A DNA stretch of 64,000 nt from Terriglobia bacterium (GTDB lineage Bacteria; Acidobacteriota; Terriglobia; Bryobacterales; UBA6623): positions 1 to 64,000 of the forward strand of contig VXMF01000009.1 of the NCBI GenBank assembly GCA_009841225.1, written 5' to 3'. The translations under genes were made by a program, and so were the position numbers. The notes beneath the pieces are model-generated. The model was not told the DNA's origin and ran no database searches. It was given only the letters and a program-made list of their open reading frames with translations. This document shows, in pieces, positions 18,238 to 26,193 of the stretch (its first letter is position 1; every line of letters begins with the position of its first letter).

Positions 18238-19059
18238 GTGAATCCCCGCTCGCTCATCCTAGCCTCGATGGTAGGCGTCGGAGCCGTGGGATTCTCCATG
18301 CACGGCCAGGGCGGCGGCGTGCTGTACACCCCGCTCCAGCTTGTTTTCGGCGTCCCGTTCCATGTAGCGGCCGTACAGAGTCTGTGGCTGACGATCCTCA
18401 CCGCTCTATCGGCGGTGCTGCTGTTCCGCAAGGAGCAGCAGGTGGACTGGAAGCTATCGGTGGTGCTGGAGTCTTCCAGCTTTCTCGGAGCATTCGGCAG
18501 CGGGTACTTCGCGCGGCTGTTCTCTTCGACAACGCTGTCCATAGGGCTTGCCGTTCTGCTAGTCGCATCGGGAATCGTCATGCTGGCGGACCTGAGCCCG
18601 CGGGCGGCCAGCTCCGGCCCCCGCTCGCGCCTTGAGTGGGTCCGGTTTCGCGCCGGGCAGACCTATCGCATCCATCTCGGCAAGGGGCTGCCCCTGTCGT
18701 TTCTGATCGGCATCATGTCGGGCCTTACCGGTGCGGCCGGCGGTTTCCTGAAGATCCCCATGCTGGTGCGCCTGTTCGGCGTTCCGATCAAGGTTGCCTT
18801 CGGCTCGTCGGCGTTCATGGTGAGCCTGACCGCGGCAGGCGGGCTGCTCGGCCACGTCGCGACGGGAGCTGTGCAGTGGCATCATCCGCTGCTGCTTGGA
18901 GCGTTCGTCCTAGCGGGCTCCCAGATCGGGCCTAGGATCGCGCTGCGTTCCAAGCCGGAGACGATGCGCAAGCGATTCTCGGCATACCTGTTCGCGATCG
19001 CATTGCTAGTCCTGGCCACGCTATGGTTTTCGACCGCCCCCACCGAACCTGTCAGCTGA
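18238..19059 (+). CDS. TauE/SafE-family sulfite/anion exporter
   Basis: 273 aa, about eight membrane helices in two related halves. The repeated glycine-rich motifs HGQGGGVLYTPLQLVFGVP and GLTGAAGGFLKIPMLVRLFGVP mark the inverted-repeat fold of the TauE/SafE (DUF81) family. Members export sulfite, sulfoacetate or other organic anions. The sulfatases elsewhere in the window make a link to sulfur release tempting but unproven. It begins with GTG 18238; no clear SD or TANNNT box was found. Confidence 0.85.
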   Translation: MNPRSLILASMVGVGAVGFSMHGQGGGVLYTPLQLVFGVPFHVAAVQSLWLTILTALSAVLLFRKEQQVDWKLSVVLESSSFLGAFGSGYFARLFSSTTLSIGLAVLLVASGIVMLADLSPRAASSGPRSRLEWVRFRAGQTYRIHLGKGLPLSFLIGIMSGLTGAAGGFLKIPMLVRLFGVPIKVAFGSSAFMVSLTAAGGLLGHVATGAVQWHHPLLLGAFVLAGSQIGPRIALRSKPETMRKRFSAYLFAIALLVLATLWFSTAPTEPVS

Positions 19060-19161
19060 GGCAGCCTCGCGCAGGCACGCCGCCCGCGCCAGATCTGGTC
19101 CGCGCAACCGACTCGGCCTCACCGAAACAGCCGTCGCCCGGCCCTCGGCAGAGGCGCGTGC

Positions 19162-20043
19162 CTACAAGACCACCAGGGGGTGGAAGCATCCCGGGGCGAT
19201 GGCCTCGCCTACGCAGAGAAGGTGGCCCTGTGGATCGACAGCCTTCACCAGCTGCGCTGTTGCGCACTCGCCAAACGCGCTCACGCTGAAGTCTTGGCCA
19301 TGCCTGATCCTGGCGGCGGTCACGGAGTCGACCCGCTCGACCGGAAGGCTCGGAACCAGAGCCGCAGGAGGCCGGACGGCCTCTGCGAGTCGATCGTCTG
19401 CCCAAAACTCTTCCAGACGCTGTAGAGAGTGCGCATCGTCTAGCTCGAATTCCCCCACCTTCGTGCGGTTCAGCCCGTAGACGTGCGCCCCGCAGCCCAA
19501 GACAGCGCCCAAGTCGTGGGCCAAGGATCGGATGTACGTCCCGGCGGAGCAAAGACACCGAACCGTGGCAAAAGGACCATCCACCTCCTGCAACTCGAGT
19601 GCGTGGATTTCGATCGCCGCCGGTTCTAACGCTACAGGCTGGTCCTGGCGTGCCAGCTTGTACGCCCGGACGCCATCGACCTTCTTGGCAGAGACCGGCG
19701 GCGGCACCTGCCTGACGCGGCCGCGAAACGCCTCGAACGCCGCCTCCAGCGCCGACTCGTCCAGCTCGACCTGCTGGGCTTCGCCGACTTGGACGCCTTC
19801 GGCGTCGTACGTGGACGTCGACCAGCCAAACCGGATGCGGGCCACATATTCACGACGGTGGCCCAGATAGAAGCGCGCCAGCCGCGTCGCACGGCCCACC
19901 ACGATGGGCAGGACGCCGGTGGCTGCAGGATCCAAGGTGCCCAGGTGGCCGACTTTCGCCCCGCCGACAAGCCGACGGATCTTGCGCACGGCCGCAAAGG
20001 AGGTCATCCCTGCGGGCTTGTCCAAGACGATGGCACCGTCCAT
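19162..20043 (-). CDS. truB: tRNA pseudouridine-55 synthase TruB
   Basis: 293 aa cytoplasmic enzyme making pseudouridine 55 in the T-loop of most tRNAs. The catalytic Asp38 sits in VGHLGTLDPAATGVLP. The conserved LDKPAGMTS at the N-terminus and GTYIRSLAHDLG in the second half are present, followed by a C-terminal PUA-like domain. It lies 90 nt downstream of waaF on the same strand. ATG 20043 is preceded by TAGAAT with a 7-nt spacer and no SD, so it appears to have its own leaderless promoter. Confidence 0.95.
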   Translation of the reverse strand: MDGAIVLDKPAGMTSFAAVRKIRRLVGGAKVGHLGTLDPAATGVLPIVVGRATRLARFYLGHRREYVARIRFGWSTSTYDAEGVQVGEAQQVELDESALEAAFEAFRGRVRQVPPPVSAKKVDGVRAYKLARQDQPVALEPAAIEIHALELQEVDGPFATVRCLCSAGTYIRSLAHDLGAVLGCGAHVYGLNRTKVGEFELDDAHSLQRLEEFWADDRLAEAVRPPAALVPSLPVERVDSVTAARIRHGQDFSVSAFGECATAQLVKAVDPQGHLLCVGEAIAPGCFHPLVVL

Positions 20044-20050
20044 CTAGCTC

Positions 20051-20056
20051 ATTCTA
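20051..20056 (-). promoter_or_regulatory. TAGAAT -10 box, truB
   Basis: Exact TAGAAT on the minus strand, 7 nt before ATG 20043; transcription would be expected to start at the ATG itself. Confidence 0.55.
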
Positions 20057-20133
20057 GATACGGCCCGGCACGAGCGGTCTTGCCAGAACAGGACACCCGG
20101 CCACGGACCGGCGACGGCTACGACGCGAACCCG

Positions 20134-21180
20134 CTACGCGGGGTCCCCCAAGCCGACCAGCAAAGACCGTGCCTCGGAGACGACCATGCTCGCCTCGACT
20201 CCGGCCATGCACGGATGCCCCTCGATGGGACACTCTCGCAGCAGGCACGGGGAACAATCGACGGGGTGCCGCACAATCCGTGCCCACGGCGAGGCGGGAC
20301 CAGTGGCATCAGCGTTGGTGGCACCGAAGACGGCCACGGTGGGAACACCCAGCGCGGCAGCCACGTGCATCGAACCCGAATCATTGGTCAGGAAGAGTTG
20401 GCATGTCGAGGCAAGCTCCAAGAACTCCGGCAGGCTTGTCTGGCCAGCCAAGCAGACGGATCGTTTCCCGGCCCTGGCGGCGACTTCTGCGGCCAGCGGC
20501 AGTTCAGCATCCGATCCGAACACGGCGATGCCTGTGCCAAGCTCCTCTGCTAGATCCGTAGCCGCGCTGGCGAAGCGCTCGGCTGGCCAGCGCTTGGCTG
20601 AGCCAAACGCGGCCCCGGGGCTGACTCCGATCCACGGCCCTGAAGACAGGCCGCGGCCCTCCCAGCGTGCCGCACCGTTGCGGCGCAACTCATCGATCCG
20701 GTCAAAGCAGGCGGCGGTGTCGGCCGGCACGCGCTCGATCAGCCGCGCCCTGCGCAGCAATTCCAAGTAGTAGAAGCGCTGGTGCTCTGGTATTTCCCCG
20801 AAAGAGGGCACTGGCACCCTGCCGGTTAGCAACAGCCCGCGACCGTCCCTGTCGTATCCGATCCGCTCGGGCACTCGCGCCCGCCAGGCCAGCCAAGCCG
20901 CGTCGAACGCGTTCTGCAGCAGAATGGCGCGGTCAAAGCGGCGGGATCGCAGCTCTTTCGCAAGCCTTTCCCTGCCCCAAAGCCCGCTGTGGTCCCCATC
21001 GCTCTGGTAGATCAAGACCTCGTCGCAGAACCCCTCACCCTCGTAGAGGCCCGCCACCCACGGCAGAGCCAGGATCGTGATCCGCCAGCCTGCGTGCGCG
21101 CGCCGGATCGCCCTCAGAGCTGGGATCGACATGATGGCATCGCCGATCCAGTTCGTGGCGCGTACAAGCAGACGTTGCAT
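20134..21180 (-). CDS. waaF: ADP-heptose:LPS heptosyltransferase (glycosyltransferase family 9, WaaF-like)
   Basis: About 348 aa, GT-B fold, inner face of the cytoplasmic membrane. It adds heptose to the lipopolysaccharide inner core. Conserved blocks are RATNWIGDAIMSIPALRAIRRA at the N-terminus, PGAAFGSAKRWPAERFA in the middle and FLTNDSGSMHVAAALGVPTVAVFGATN for ADP-heptose binding. ATG 21180 begins the family N-terminus and has AAAGGG upstream; the open frame extends 21 codons further. Presence of this gene argues for an LPS-bearing outer membrane. Confidence 0.88.
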   Translation of the reverse strand: MQRLLVRATNWIGDAIMSIPALRAIRRAHAGWRITILALPWVAGLYEGEGFCDEVLIYQSDGDHSGLWGRERLAKELRSRRFDRAILLQNAFDAAWLAWRARVPERIGYDRDGRGLLLTGRVPVPSFGEIPEHQRFYYLELLRRARLIERVPADTAACFDRIDELRRNGAARWEGRGLSSGPWIGVSPGAAFGSAKRWPAERFASAATDLAEELGTGIAVFGSDAELPLAAEVAARAGKRSVCLAGQTSLPEFLELASTCQLFLTNDSGSMHVAAALGVPTVAVFGATNADATGPASPWARIVRHPVDCSPCLLRECPIEGHPCMAGVEASMVVSEARSLLVGLGDPA

Positions 21181-21266
21181 GCCCGACCCTTTCTTAGCGT
21201 AGTGATAAAGCTCGCGTCCCGGTTCAGCGGTCCCGGCAAGCACGCGAACGCTTGCTGGCGAGACCT

Positions 21267-21272
21267 TAGAAT
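21267..21272 (+). promoter_or_regulatory. TAGAAT -10 box, amidohydrolase operon
   Basis: Exact TAGAAT, 6 nt before ATG 21279; no SD. It would drive the whole three-gene operon. Confidence 0.55.
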
Positions 21273-21278
21273 CTTCAT

Positions 21279-22583
21279 ATGCTTCGAAGCTTGCTTCTCA
21301 GCGCGCTGCTCGTGGCGGCAGCGGGCGCGCAGGAGACGCCACAGGCATTTGTTGGCGCGTCCCTGTACCCGATCACCGGGCCTCCCATCGAAAGCGGCAC
21401 GCTCGTCATCCATGACGGCAAGATCGTCGCCTTGGGTCCGGCGCCCGCAGTCCAGATTCCCGCCGATGCCGTGCAGCACGACGTTAGCGGCTCCGTGGTC
21501 TTGCCGGGTTTCGTGGACACGCACAGCCACGCCGGCAGCGTGGAAGGCGGAGACGGCAGCGGTCCCATGCACCCCGACGCGCGCGCTCTCGACTCGATCA
21601 ACGTGCGCGATGCACGGATTCAGAAGGCCCAAGCCGGAGGCATCACCACGGCCAACATCATGCCAGGCTCGGGGCACTTGCTGAGCGGACAGACGCTCTA
21701 TGTCAAGCACCGCGACAGCAAGGTCATCGACGACCTGCTGATCCGCCAAGCAGACGGGTCGCTCGCGTACGGAGTCAAGATGGCCAACGGAACCAACTCC
21801 CGCAAGGATCCGCCGTTCCCCGGCTCGCGAGCGAAGTCTGCCGCAATCGTCCGCGAGAGGTTCCTAGAGGCCATCGCGTATCGCGACAAGGTCACGCAGG
21901 CGGCGGGCGAGGCAGACGAGCTGCCGCCGCGCGACCTGGGCCTGGAGACCTTGGGAGAAATCCTGGCGGGCGAGCGCGTAGTGCATTTCCATACCCACAG
22001 GCACGATGACATTCTCACCGTCCTCCGACTCGCCGACGAGTTTGATTTCAAGGTCGTCTTGCAGCACGTGAGCGACGGCTGGGCGGTGGCGGACGAGATC
22101 GCCGCATCCCCGCAGGTGCTCGGCGCCTCGCTCATTCTGATCGACAGTCCCGGCGGAAAGCTCGAAGCCAAGGACAACCAACTCCCTACCGGGGCGATCT
22201 TGGAGCAAGCCGGCGTGGTGACGGGATTCCACACCGACGATCCGATCACGGATTCAAGGCTGTTCAACAGGATGGCAGCGCTGGCAGTGCGGGCCGGAAT
22301 GTCACGGGAGGGCGCGCTGTACGGCCTCACAATGGCCGGCGCCCGGATGCTCGGCCTAGAAGAACGCATCGGCTCCCTGCAGGTGGGCAAGGATGCAGAC
22401 CTCGTGGTGCTTTCCGGAGACCCGCTCAGTGTGTATACGCAGGTGCTGCAGACATGGGTGGACGGCACGAAAGTGTTCGACCGGAGCGATCCTCAAGACC
22501 GACTCTATGCAGAAGGCGGTTTCGGGGCTAGCCACGACCAAGGCCACATCCTTCACGGAATCGCCCAAGGAGAACACGAATGA
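21279..22583 (+). CDS. Secreted amidohydrolase, metal site intact
   Basis: 434 aa. A short signal peptide (MLRSLLLSALLVAAAGAQ) precedes a TIM-barrel amidohydrolase of the imidazolonepropionase-like group. Metal-binding residues are visible: VDTHSH (about 80-84), HFHTHRHDD (about 235), LQHVSDGW and FHTDDP (about 317). It would hydrolyse a cyclic amide or peptide-like bond outside the cytoplasm; substrate unknown. The stop overlaps the next start by 4 nt (ATGA), so the pair is translationally coupled, which suggests a shared complex. Confidence 0.88.
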   Translation: MLRSLLLSALLVAAAGAQETPQAFVGASLYPITGPPIESGTLVIHDGKIVALGPAPAVQIPADAVQHDVSGSVVLPGFVDTHSHAGSVEGGDGSGPMHPDARALDSINVRDARIQKAQAGGITTANIMPGSGHLLSGQTLYVKHRDSKVIDDLLIRQADGSLAYGVKMANGTNSRKDPPFPGSRAKSAAIVRERFLEAIAYRDKVTQAAGEADELPPRDLGLETLGEILAGERVVHFHTHRHDDILTVLRLADEFDFKVVLQHVSDGWAVADEIAASPQVLGASLILIDSPGGKLEAKDNQLPTGAILEQAGVVTGFHTDDPITDSRLFNRMAALAVRAGMSREGALYGLTMAGARMLGLEERIGSLQVGKDADLVVLSGDPLSVYTQVLQTWVDGTKVFDRSDPQDRLYAEGGFGASHDQGHILHGIAQGEHE

Positions 22584-23797
22584 CCCGCCGGCAGAGACTC
22601 GCGGCACTGGTCGCGGGCATCGCCTCGTCCGGTGCCGCGTTCGGCCAGATCGCCGTGACCGGCGCGACCGTTCACACGGCCGCGGGCGAGCCGCTCGAGA
22701 ACGCCGTGGTGGTTATCGAGGACGGCAAGATCAGCCAAGTGGGGCCGGCCAGCGAGATCGAGATTCCAGATGGCTTTCGTACCATGACTGCCGCCGTGGT
22801 GACGCCCGGGCTGATCGATGCTCGCTCGACGATCGGGCTCAGCGGGTACCTCAACCAAGAGCACGATCAAGACCAGATCGAGGCGTCCGCTCCGATGCAG
22901 CCCGAGCTGCGCGCCATCGACGCCTACAATCCGCGCGAAGCGTTGGTGGAGTGGGTACGCGGATACGGCGTGACGACCGTCCACACGGGCCATGCACCGC
23001 GCTCACTCGTGAGCGGCCAGACAGCAGTGATAAAGACGCGCGGGCTGACCGTCGAAGAGGCTGTCGTAAAGCCCTTGGCCATGATCGCGGCGACTGTCGG
23101 CGATGGGGCGCGAGAGCGTGGGAACAAGGCCCCGGGGACACGGGCGAAGATGGCCGCCATGCTGCGTGCGGAACTGATCAAGACGCGCGAATACCTTGAC
23201 CGGCGCTCGGCGGAAGACGAAGACGAGCACCCGGATCGCGACCTGCGGCTCGAAGCCCTCGGCGAAGTCTTAGAGGGCAACGTTCCGTTGCTCGTCACCG
23301 CGCAACGAACCCAAGACATCCTCACTGTGCTGCGCATTCGCGAAGAGTTCGACATCCCGGTCGTGCTCGACGGGGTCGCGGAAGCGTACGATGTCCTGGA
23401 CCAAATCCGTGATGCCGGTGTCTCGGTCATCGTGCACCCGACCATGATGCGGGCCCAAGGCGAGACGGAGAACCTGAGTTTCGAGACCGCCGCAAGGCTG
23501 CGCGACGCAGGGATTCCGATGGCGCTGCAGGGCGGCTACGAGTCGTACGTGCCGAAGAGCCGTTTGGTCCTGTTCGAGGCCGGCGTGGCTGCCGCCCACG
23601 GCCTTGGATTCGACGACGCGCTGCGCAGTATCACGATCAACGCCGCGCGCGTGCTCGGAGTCGACGATCGGATTGGGTCCATCGAAGTCGGCAAGGACGG
23701 AGACATCGCCCTGTACGACGGGGATCCGTTCGAGTATTCGACCCATTGCGTGGCCGTGATTATCGAAGGGGAAGTGGTCAGCGAGGAAGTCCGATGA
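22580..23797 (+). CDS. Secreted amidohydrolase homologue lacking metal ligands (probable pseudoenzyme)
   Basis: 405 aa. Signal peptide (MTRRQRLAALVAGIASSGAAFGQ) and full amidohydrolase architecture, clearly homologous to the preceding gene (VSGQT, EALGEVLEG, RTQDILTVLR, NAARVLGVDDRIGSIEVGKDGDIALYDGDP). Every metal-ligand position seen in the partner is replaced: DTHSH reads DARST, HTHR reads TAQR, QHV reads LDG, FHTDDP reads LQGGYES. It is therefore unlikely to be a metal-dependent hydrolase and may be a structural or regulatory partner of the upstream enzyme. It overlaps both neighbours by 4 nt. Confidence 0.85.
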   Translation: MTRRQRLAALVAGIASSGAAFGQIAVTGATVHTAAGEPLENAVVVIEDGKISQVGPASEIEIPDGFRTMTAAVVTPGLIDARSTIGLSGYLNQEHDQDQIEASAPMQPELRAIDAYNPREALVEWVRGYGVTTVHTGHAPRSLVSGQTAVIKTRGLTVEEAVVKPLAMIAATVGDGARERGNKAPGTRAKMAAMLRAELIKTREYLDRRSAEDEDEHPDRDLRLEALGEVLEGNVPLLVTAQRTQDILTVLRIREEFDIPVVLDGVAEAYDVLDQIRDAGVSVIVHPTMMRAQGETENLSFETAARLRDAGIPMALQGGYESYVPKSRLVLFEAGVAAAHGLGFDDALRSITINAARVLGVDDRIGSIEVGKDGDIALYDGDPFEYSTHCVAVIIEGEVVSEEVR

Positions 23798-24795
23798 AGC
23801 TGGTGCTCCATCCCGAGGTGGAGACTCCGCGGCTCGGGCGAATAGCGGCGGCCGCTGCACCCATGCGGGTCGTAAACTGCACGAGCGAGGCCGAGGCCAT
23901 TGCCGAGATCGCCGATGCCGACGGATTCTTCGGCAAGCTCACCCCTGCGATGCTAGCTGCGGCACGGCAGCTGAGGTGGGTGCAATCGCCGACCGCCAGT
24001 CTCGAACACTATATATTTCCGGCGCTGGCCGCGCATCCCCTGAAACTGACCAACATGCGTGGCCTGTTCCACGACAACATCGCAGACCACGTGTTCGGTT
24101 GCATGCTCTGCTTCGCACGCAACTTGCACATCTACATCCGTCAACAGCAGCGAAGGGAATGGAAGCCCTATGGCGGGAGCAAGCAGGGACAGTCGTTCCG
24201 CAGCGGCCCGGCAGTGACAACAGGCGTCGATCTCGCCCACACGACGCTGGCCGGGTCGACACTGGGAGTGGTAGGACTGGGATCGATCGGCGGCGAGATC
24301 GCTCGCAGAGGCGTGTGCTTCGGGATGCGAGTCGTGGCAGTCGACTCCGACCCCCGCGATGCGCCTGCTGGTGTCATCGGTCCTTGGGGCACGGACCGGT
24401 TGGACAACCTGCTGGCCGAGAGCGACTATGTCGTGATCGCCGCCCCTCACACTCCTGACACCGAGGGCTTGTTTCGCGGGGACAAGTTCGCCCTGATGAA
24501 GTCCAGCGGCGTGCTGATCAACATCGGGCGCGGCGTGATCGTCAATCTAGACGATCTGTGTAGCGCGTTGGACGGGGGCGAGATCGGGGGTGCGGCGCTC
24601 GACGTATACGAGGTTGAGCCGCTGCCACCCGAGCATCCCCTCTGGAACCAAGAGAACGTCATCCTCACGCCGCATATCGCAGGACACTCCCCAGCCATCG
24701 CCGAGAGGCACCTCGAAGTCTTGCTCGACAACGCGGGCAGGTTCGTCCGGGGAGAGCCGTTGCGCAACGTGGTTGACAAACAGCGGTGGTTCTAA
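23794..24795 (+). CDS. D-isomer-specific 2-hydroxyacid dehydrogenase family protein
   Basis: About 333 aa, no signal peptide, cytoplasmic. The NAD-binding motif GVVGLGSIGGEIARRG is near residue 161, and the catalytic region is present (NIGRG with Arg, DVYEVEPLPPEHPLW with Glu, TPHIAGHS with His). It would interconvert a 2-keto acid and a D-2-hydroxy acid. The track ORF starts at 23746, but ATG 23794 overlaps the previous stop by 4 nt (ATGA), the same coupling as in the first two genes. It might process a product made by the exported amidohydrolase, but that is speculation. Confidence 0.88.
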   Translation: MKLVLHPEVETPRLGRIAAAAAPMRVVNCTSEAEAIAEIADADGFFGKLTPAMLAAARQLRWVQSPTASLEHYIFPALAAHPLKLTNMRGLFHDNIADHVFGCMLCFARNLHIYIRQQQRREWKPYGGSKQGQSFRSGPAVTTGVDLAHTTLAGSTLGVVGLGSIGGEIARRGVCFGMRVVAVDSDPRDAPAGVIGPWGTDRLDNLLAESDYVVIAAPHTPDTEGLFRGDKFALMKSSGVLINIGRGVIVNLDDLCSALDGGEIGGAALDVYEVEPLPPEHPLWNQENVILTPHIAGHSPAIAERHLEVLLDNAGRFVRGEPLRNVVDKQRWF

Positions 24796-24941
24796 CGAGA
24801 CGGATGGAACGCCCGCCCTAGGCGCCGGACATCGCCGATCCGGGAACACGAGCACGTCGGGAATCGGCACACGGTCGCCGATCCTGACATCTGGAGACGA
24901 TCAGCTCTTGGCGCGCGAGCAAGTCTGTGCCGACGCGTCCG

Positions 24942-24965
24942 GCTTCGCCCCGGGCCGGGCGAAGC
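24942..24965 (+). terminator. Possible intrinsic terminator after amidohydrolase operon
   Basis: GCTTCGCCC - CGGGCC - GGGCGAAGC is a perfect 9-bp stem followed by TCTTTGT. It lies 147 nt downstream of the operon's last stop and upstream of the toxin-like pair. The T tract is short, so termination efficiency is uncertain. Confidence 0.45.
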
Positions 24966-24993
24966 TCTTTGTGCTCGCGGCGGAAGCACCGCG

Positions 24994-25020
24994 GATCCTC
25001 GTCTACATGGACGTAGGATC
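24994..25020 (+). promoter_or_regulatory. Palindromic operator upstream of nucleotidyltransferase pair
   Basis: GATCCTCGTC - TACATG - GACG(T)AGGATC, two 10-bp arms that pair perfectly except for one extra T in the right arm. It ends 11 nt before ATG 25032 and overlaps a possible -10 (TAGGAT, 25014-25019). This arrangement is typical of autoregulated toxin-antitoxin promoters. Confidence 0.5.
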
Positions 25021-25031
25021 ATAATGATGAT

Positions 25032-25442
25032 ATGCAAGCGCAGTTTAGCTTGGCGTCCTACAGTCGGACGATCGCGGCCGACTTGGACGACATGGACCGC
25101 TACTGCGCTCTGATGCACCAGCTCCCTCGGCAGTTCCATAAGCTAACAGCAGCCGATCAGGCCGCCGCGCTCTCGGATCGGCCGCCATTGACGGGAACCC
25201 GCTGGGATGCGCTGTTAGCCGCCGTCGTGGAACACATCGCGAGGCTGCACAGCCACAATGTGCCGGATTGGGTAAACGAGCCGGACCGCTTCCTGACCGT
25301 CCCGTGGGTGATCTCGACAAATCCGGTGATCGCGGCGGATTCCGTTCTCTACGCGCCGGCTTCGTTCATCCGACACAGCGTATTTCCTGATCCCCTCGAC
25401 CTCGACGCTAGGGGGGGCGAGAAACATGCCTGGGTCCCCTGA
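25032..25442 (+). CDS. Small partner protein of DUF6036-type nucleotidyltransferase
   Basis: 136 aa, soluble. The C-terminal half (TRWDALLAAVVEHIARLH, then WVNEPDRFLTVPWVI and a terminal SVFPDPLDLDARGGEKH) resembles short proteins that I recall encoded directly upstream of DUF6036-type nucleotidyltransferases, where an N-terminal HTH domain is sometimes fused. No HTH is obvious here. The 17-nt overlap with the next gene indicates a two-gene module. An antitoxin or regulator role is inferred from this arrangement and from the palindrome just upstream. Confidence 0.65.
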   Translation: MQAQFSLASYSRTIAADLDDMDRYCALMHQLPRQFHKLTAADQAAALSDRPPLTGTRWDALLAAVVEHIARLHSHNVPDWVNEPDRFLTVPWVISTNPVIAADSVLYAPASFIRHSVFPDPLDLDARGGEKHAWVP

Positions 25443-26040
25443 TCCGGGTCGCCCCCTCGATCACGAGGCACTGACACGCGCTTTCAAGGCCCTTGAAAAA
25501 CAGCTCGCGTCACAGGGCGTCAGGGCACACGTCTACATCGTTGGCAGCGCGGCTCTCATGATGGCGCACCGTCGCAGCCAGACCACTATGGATGTTGACG
25601 CGCTGTCGATCGACCACCGCGAAGTGGTGTTGGCGAGCGCGCGAGTTGTTGCCAGAGAGCACGGGCTGCCGGACGATTGGCTGAACGACGACGTACGATG
25701 GGTTCCGATCTTGCCGCCGCAGCCGGACCCACGGGCAGAGGTCCTGTTCGATTCCCCCAACCTCGTTGTCACCGGCGCGTCCGCCCGTCACATCCTTGCG
25801 ATGAAAGTGCGCGCTGCGCGAACGCGCGATCTGGAGGACATCAAGCTGCTGATGCGGCAGATCGGCATTGCCACGATGCAAGAGGTGCGCGACCTCCATC
25901 GCGCGGTGTACCCGCACGATGAAATTCCCTGGCGCAGCGAAGAGCGGATCAAAGCCTGTCTTCGCGAACTTGGCGAAGAACACGAGCGCGACGCCCGGCC
26001 GCCGGACAAGCCTGCCCGCGACGTCGGCGACGAGCGCTGA
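25426..26040 (+). CDS. DUF6036/AbiEii-like nucleotidyltransferase, putative toxin
   Basis: 204 aa. The nucleotidyltransferase signature VYIVGSAALMMAHRRSQTTMDVDAL has the Gly-Ser at 40-41 and the paired Asp at 56 and 58. LAMKVRAARTRDLEDIKLLMRQIG follows, as in minimal nucleotidyltransferases of AbiEii/DUF6036 type. Such enzymes act in toxin-antitoxin or phage-defence modules by transferring nucleotides to tRNA or protein. It overlaps the upstream gene by 17 nt. The C-terminal tail is rich in charged residues and Pro. Toxicity is inferred, not shown. Confidence 0.75.
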   Translation: MPGSPDPGRPLDHEALTRAFKALEKQLASQGVRAHVYIVGSAALMMAHRRSQTTMDVDALSIDHREVVLASARVVAREHGLPDDWLNDDVRWVPILPPQPDPRAEVLFDSPNLVVTGASARHILAMKVRAARTRDLEDIKLLMRQIGIATMQEVRDLHRAVYPHDEIPWRSEERIKACLRELGEEHERDARPPDKPARDVGDER

Positions 26041-26193
26041 TCCCGCCTCGGCCGGACCTGTTCCCAAAGGGGCCTGGAGAGGGATCGGTCGCAGGCGCAC
26101 CCCCACCGGTACGGCCGACGCGAGCGTGCCCGGATAGCTCATGGCATTGGCAGAGCGAGCGCCCCTCCATGAATCACCCGACAGCTCGGCGAA

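Noticed and set aside
18620-18640. Possible HAIR half-site (CTTGAGT)
   Set aside because: Single half-site inside the TauE-like coding sequence, no matching ACTCAAG at 7-nt spacing; the same applies to the copy near 48045.
24590-25024. 144 aa ORF downstream of the 2-hydroxyacid dehydrogenase
   Set aside because: Mostly an out-of-frame reading of the dehydrogenase (Ser/Thr/Arg-rich); the remaining tail spans the hairpin and palindrome and has no support as a gene.
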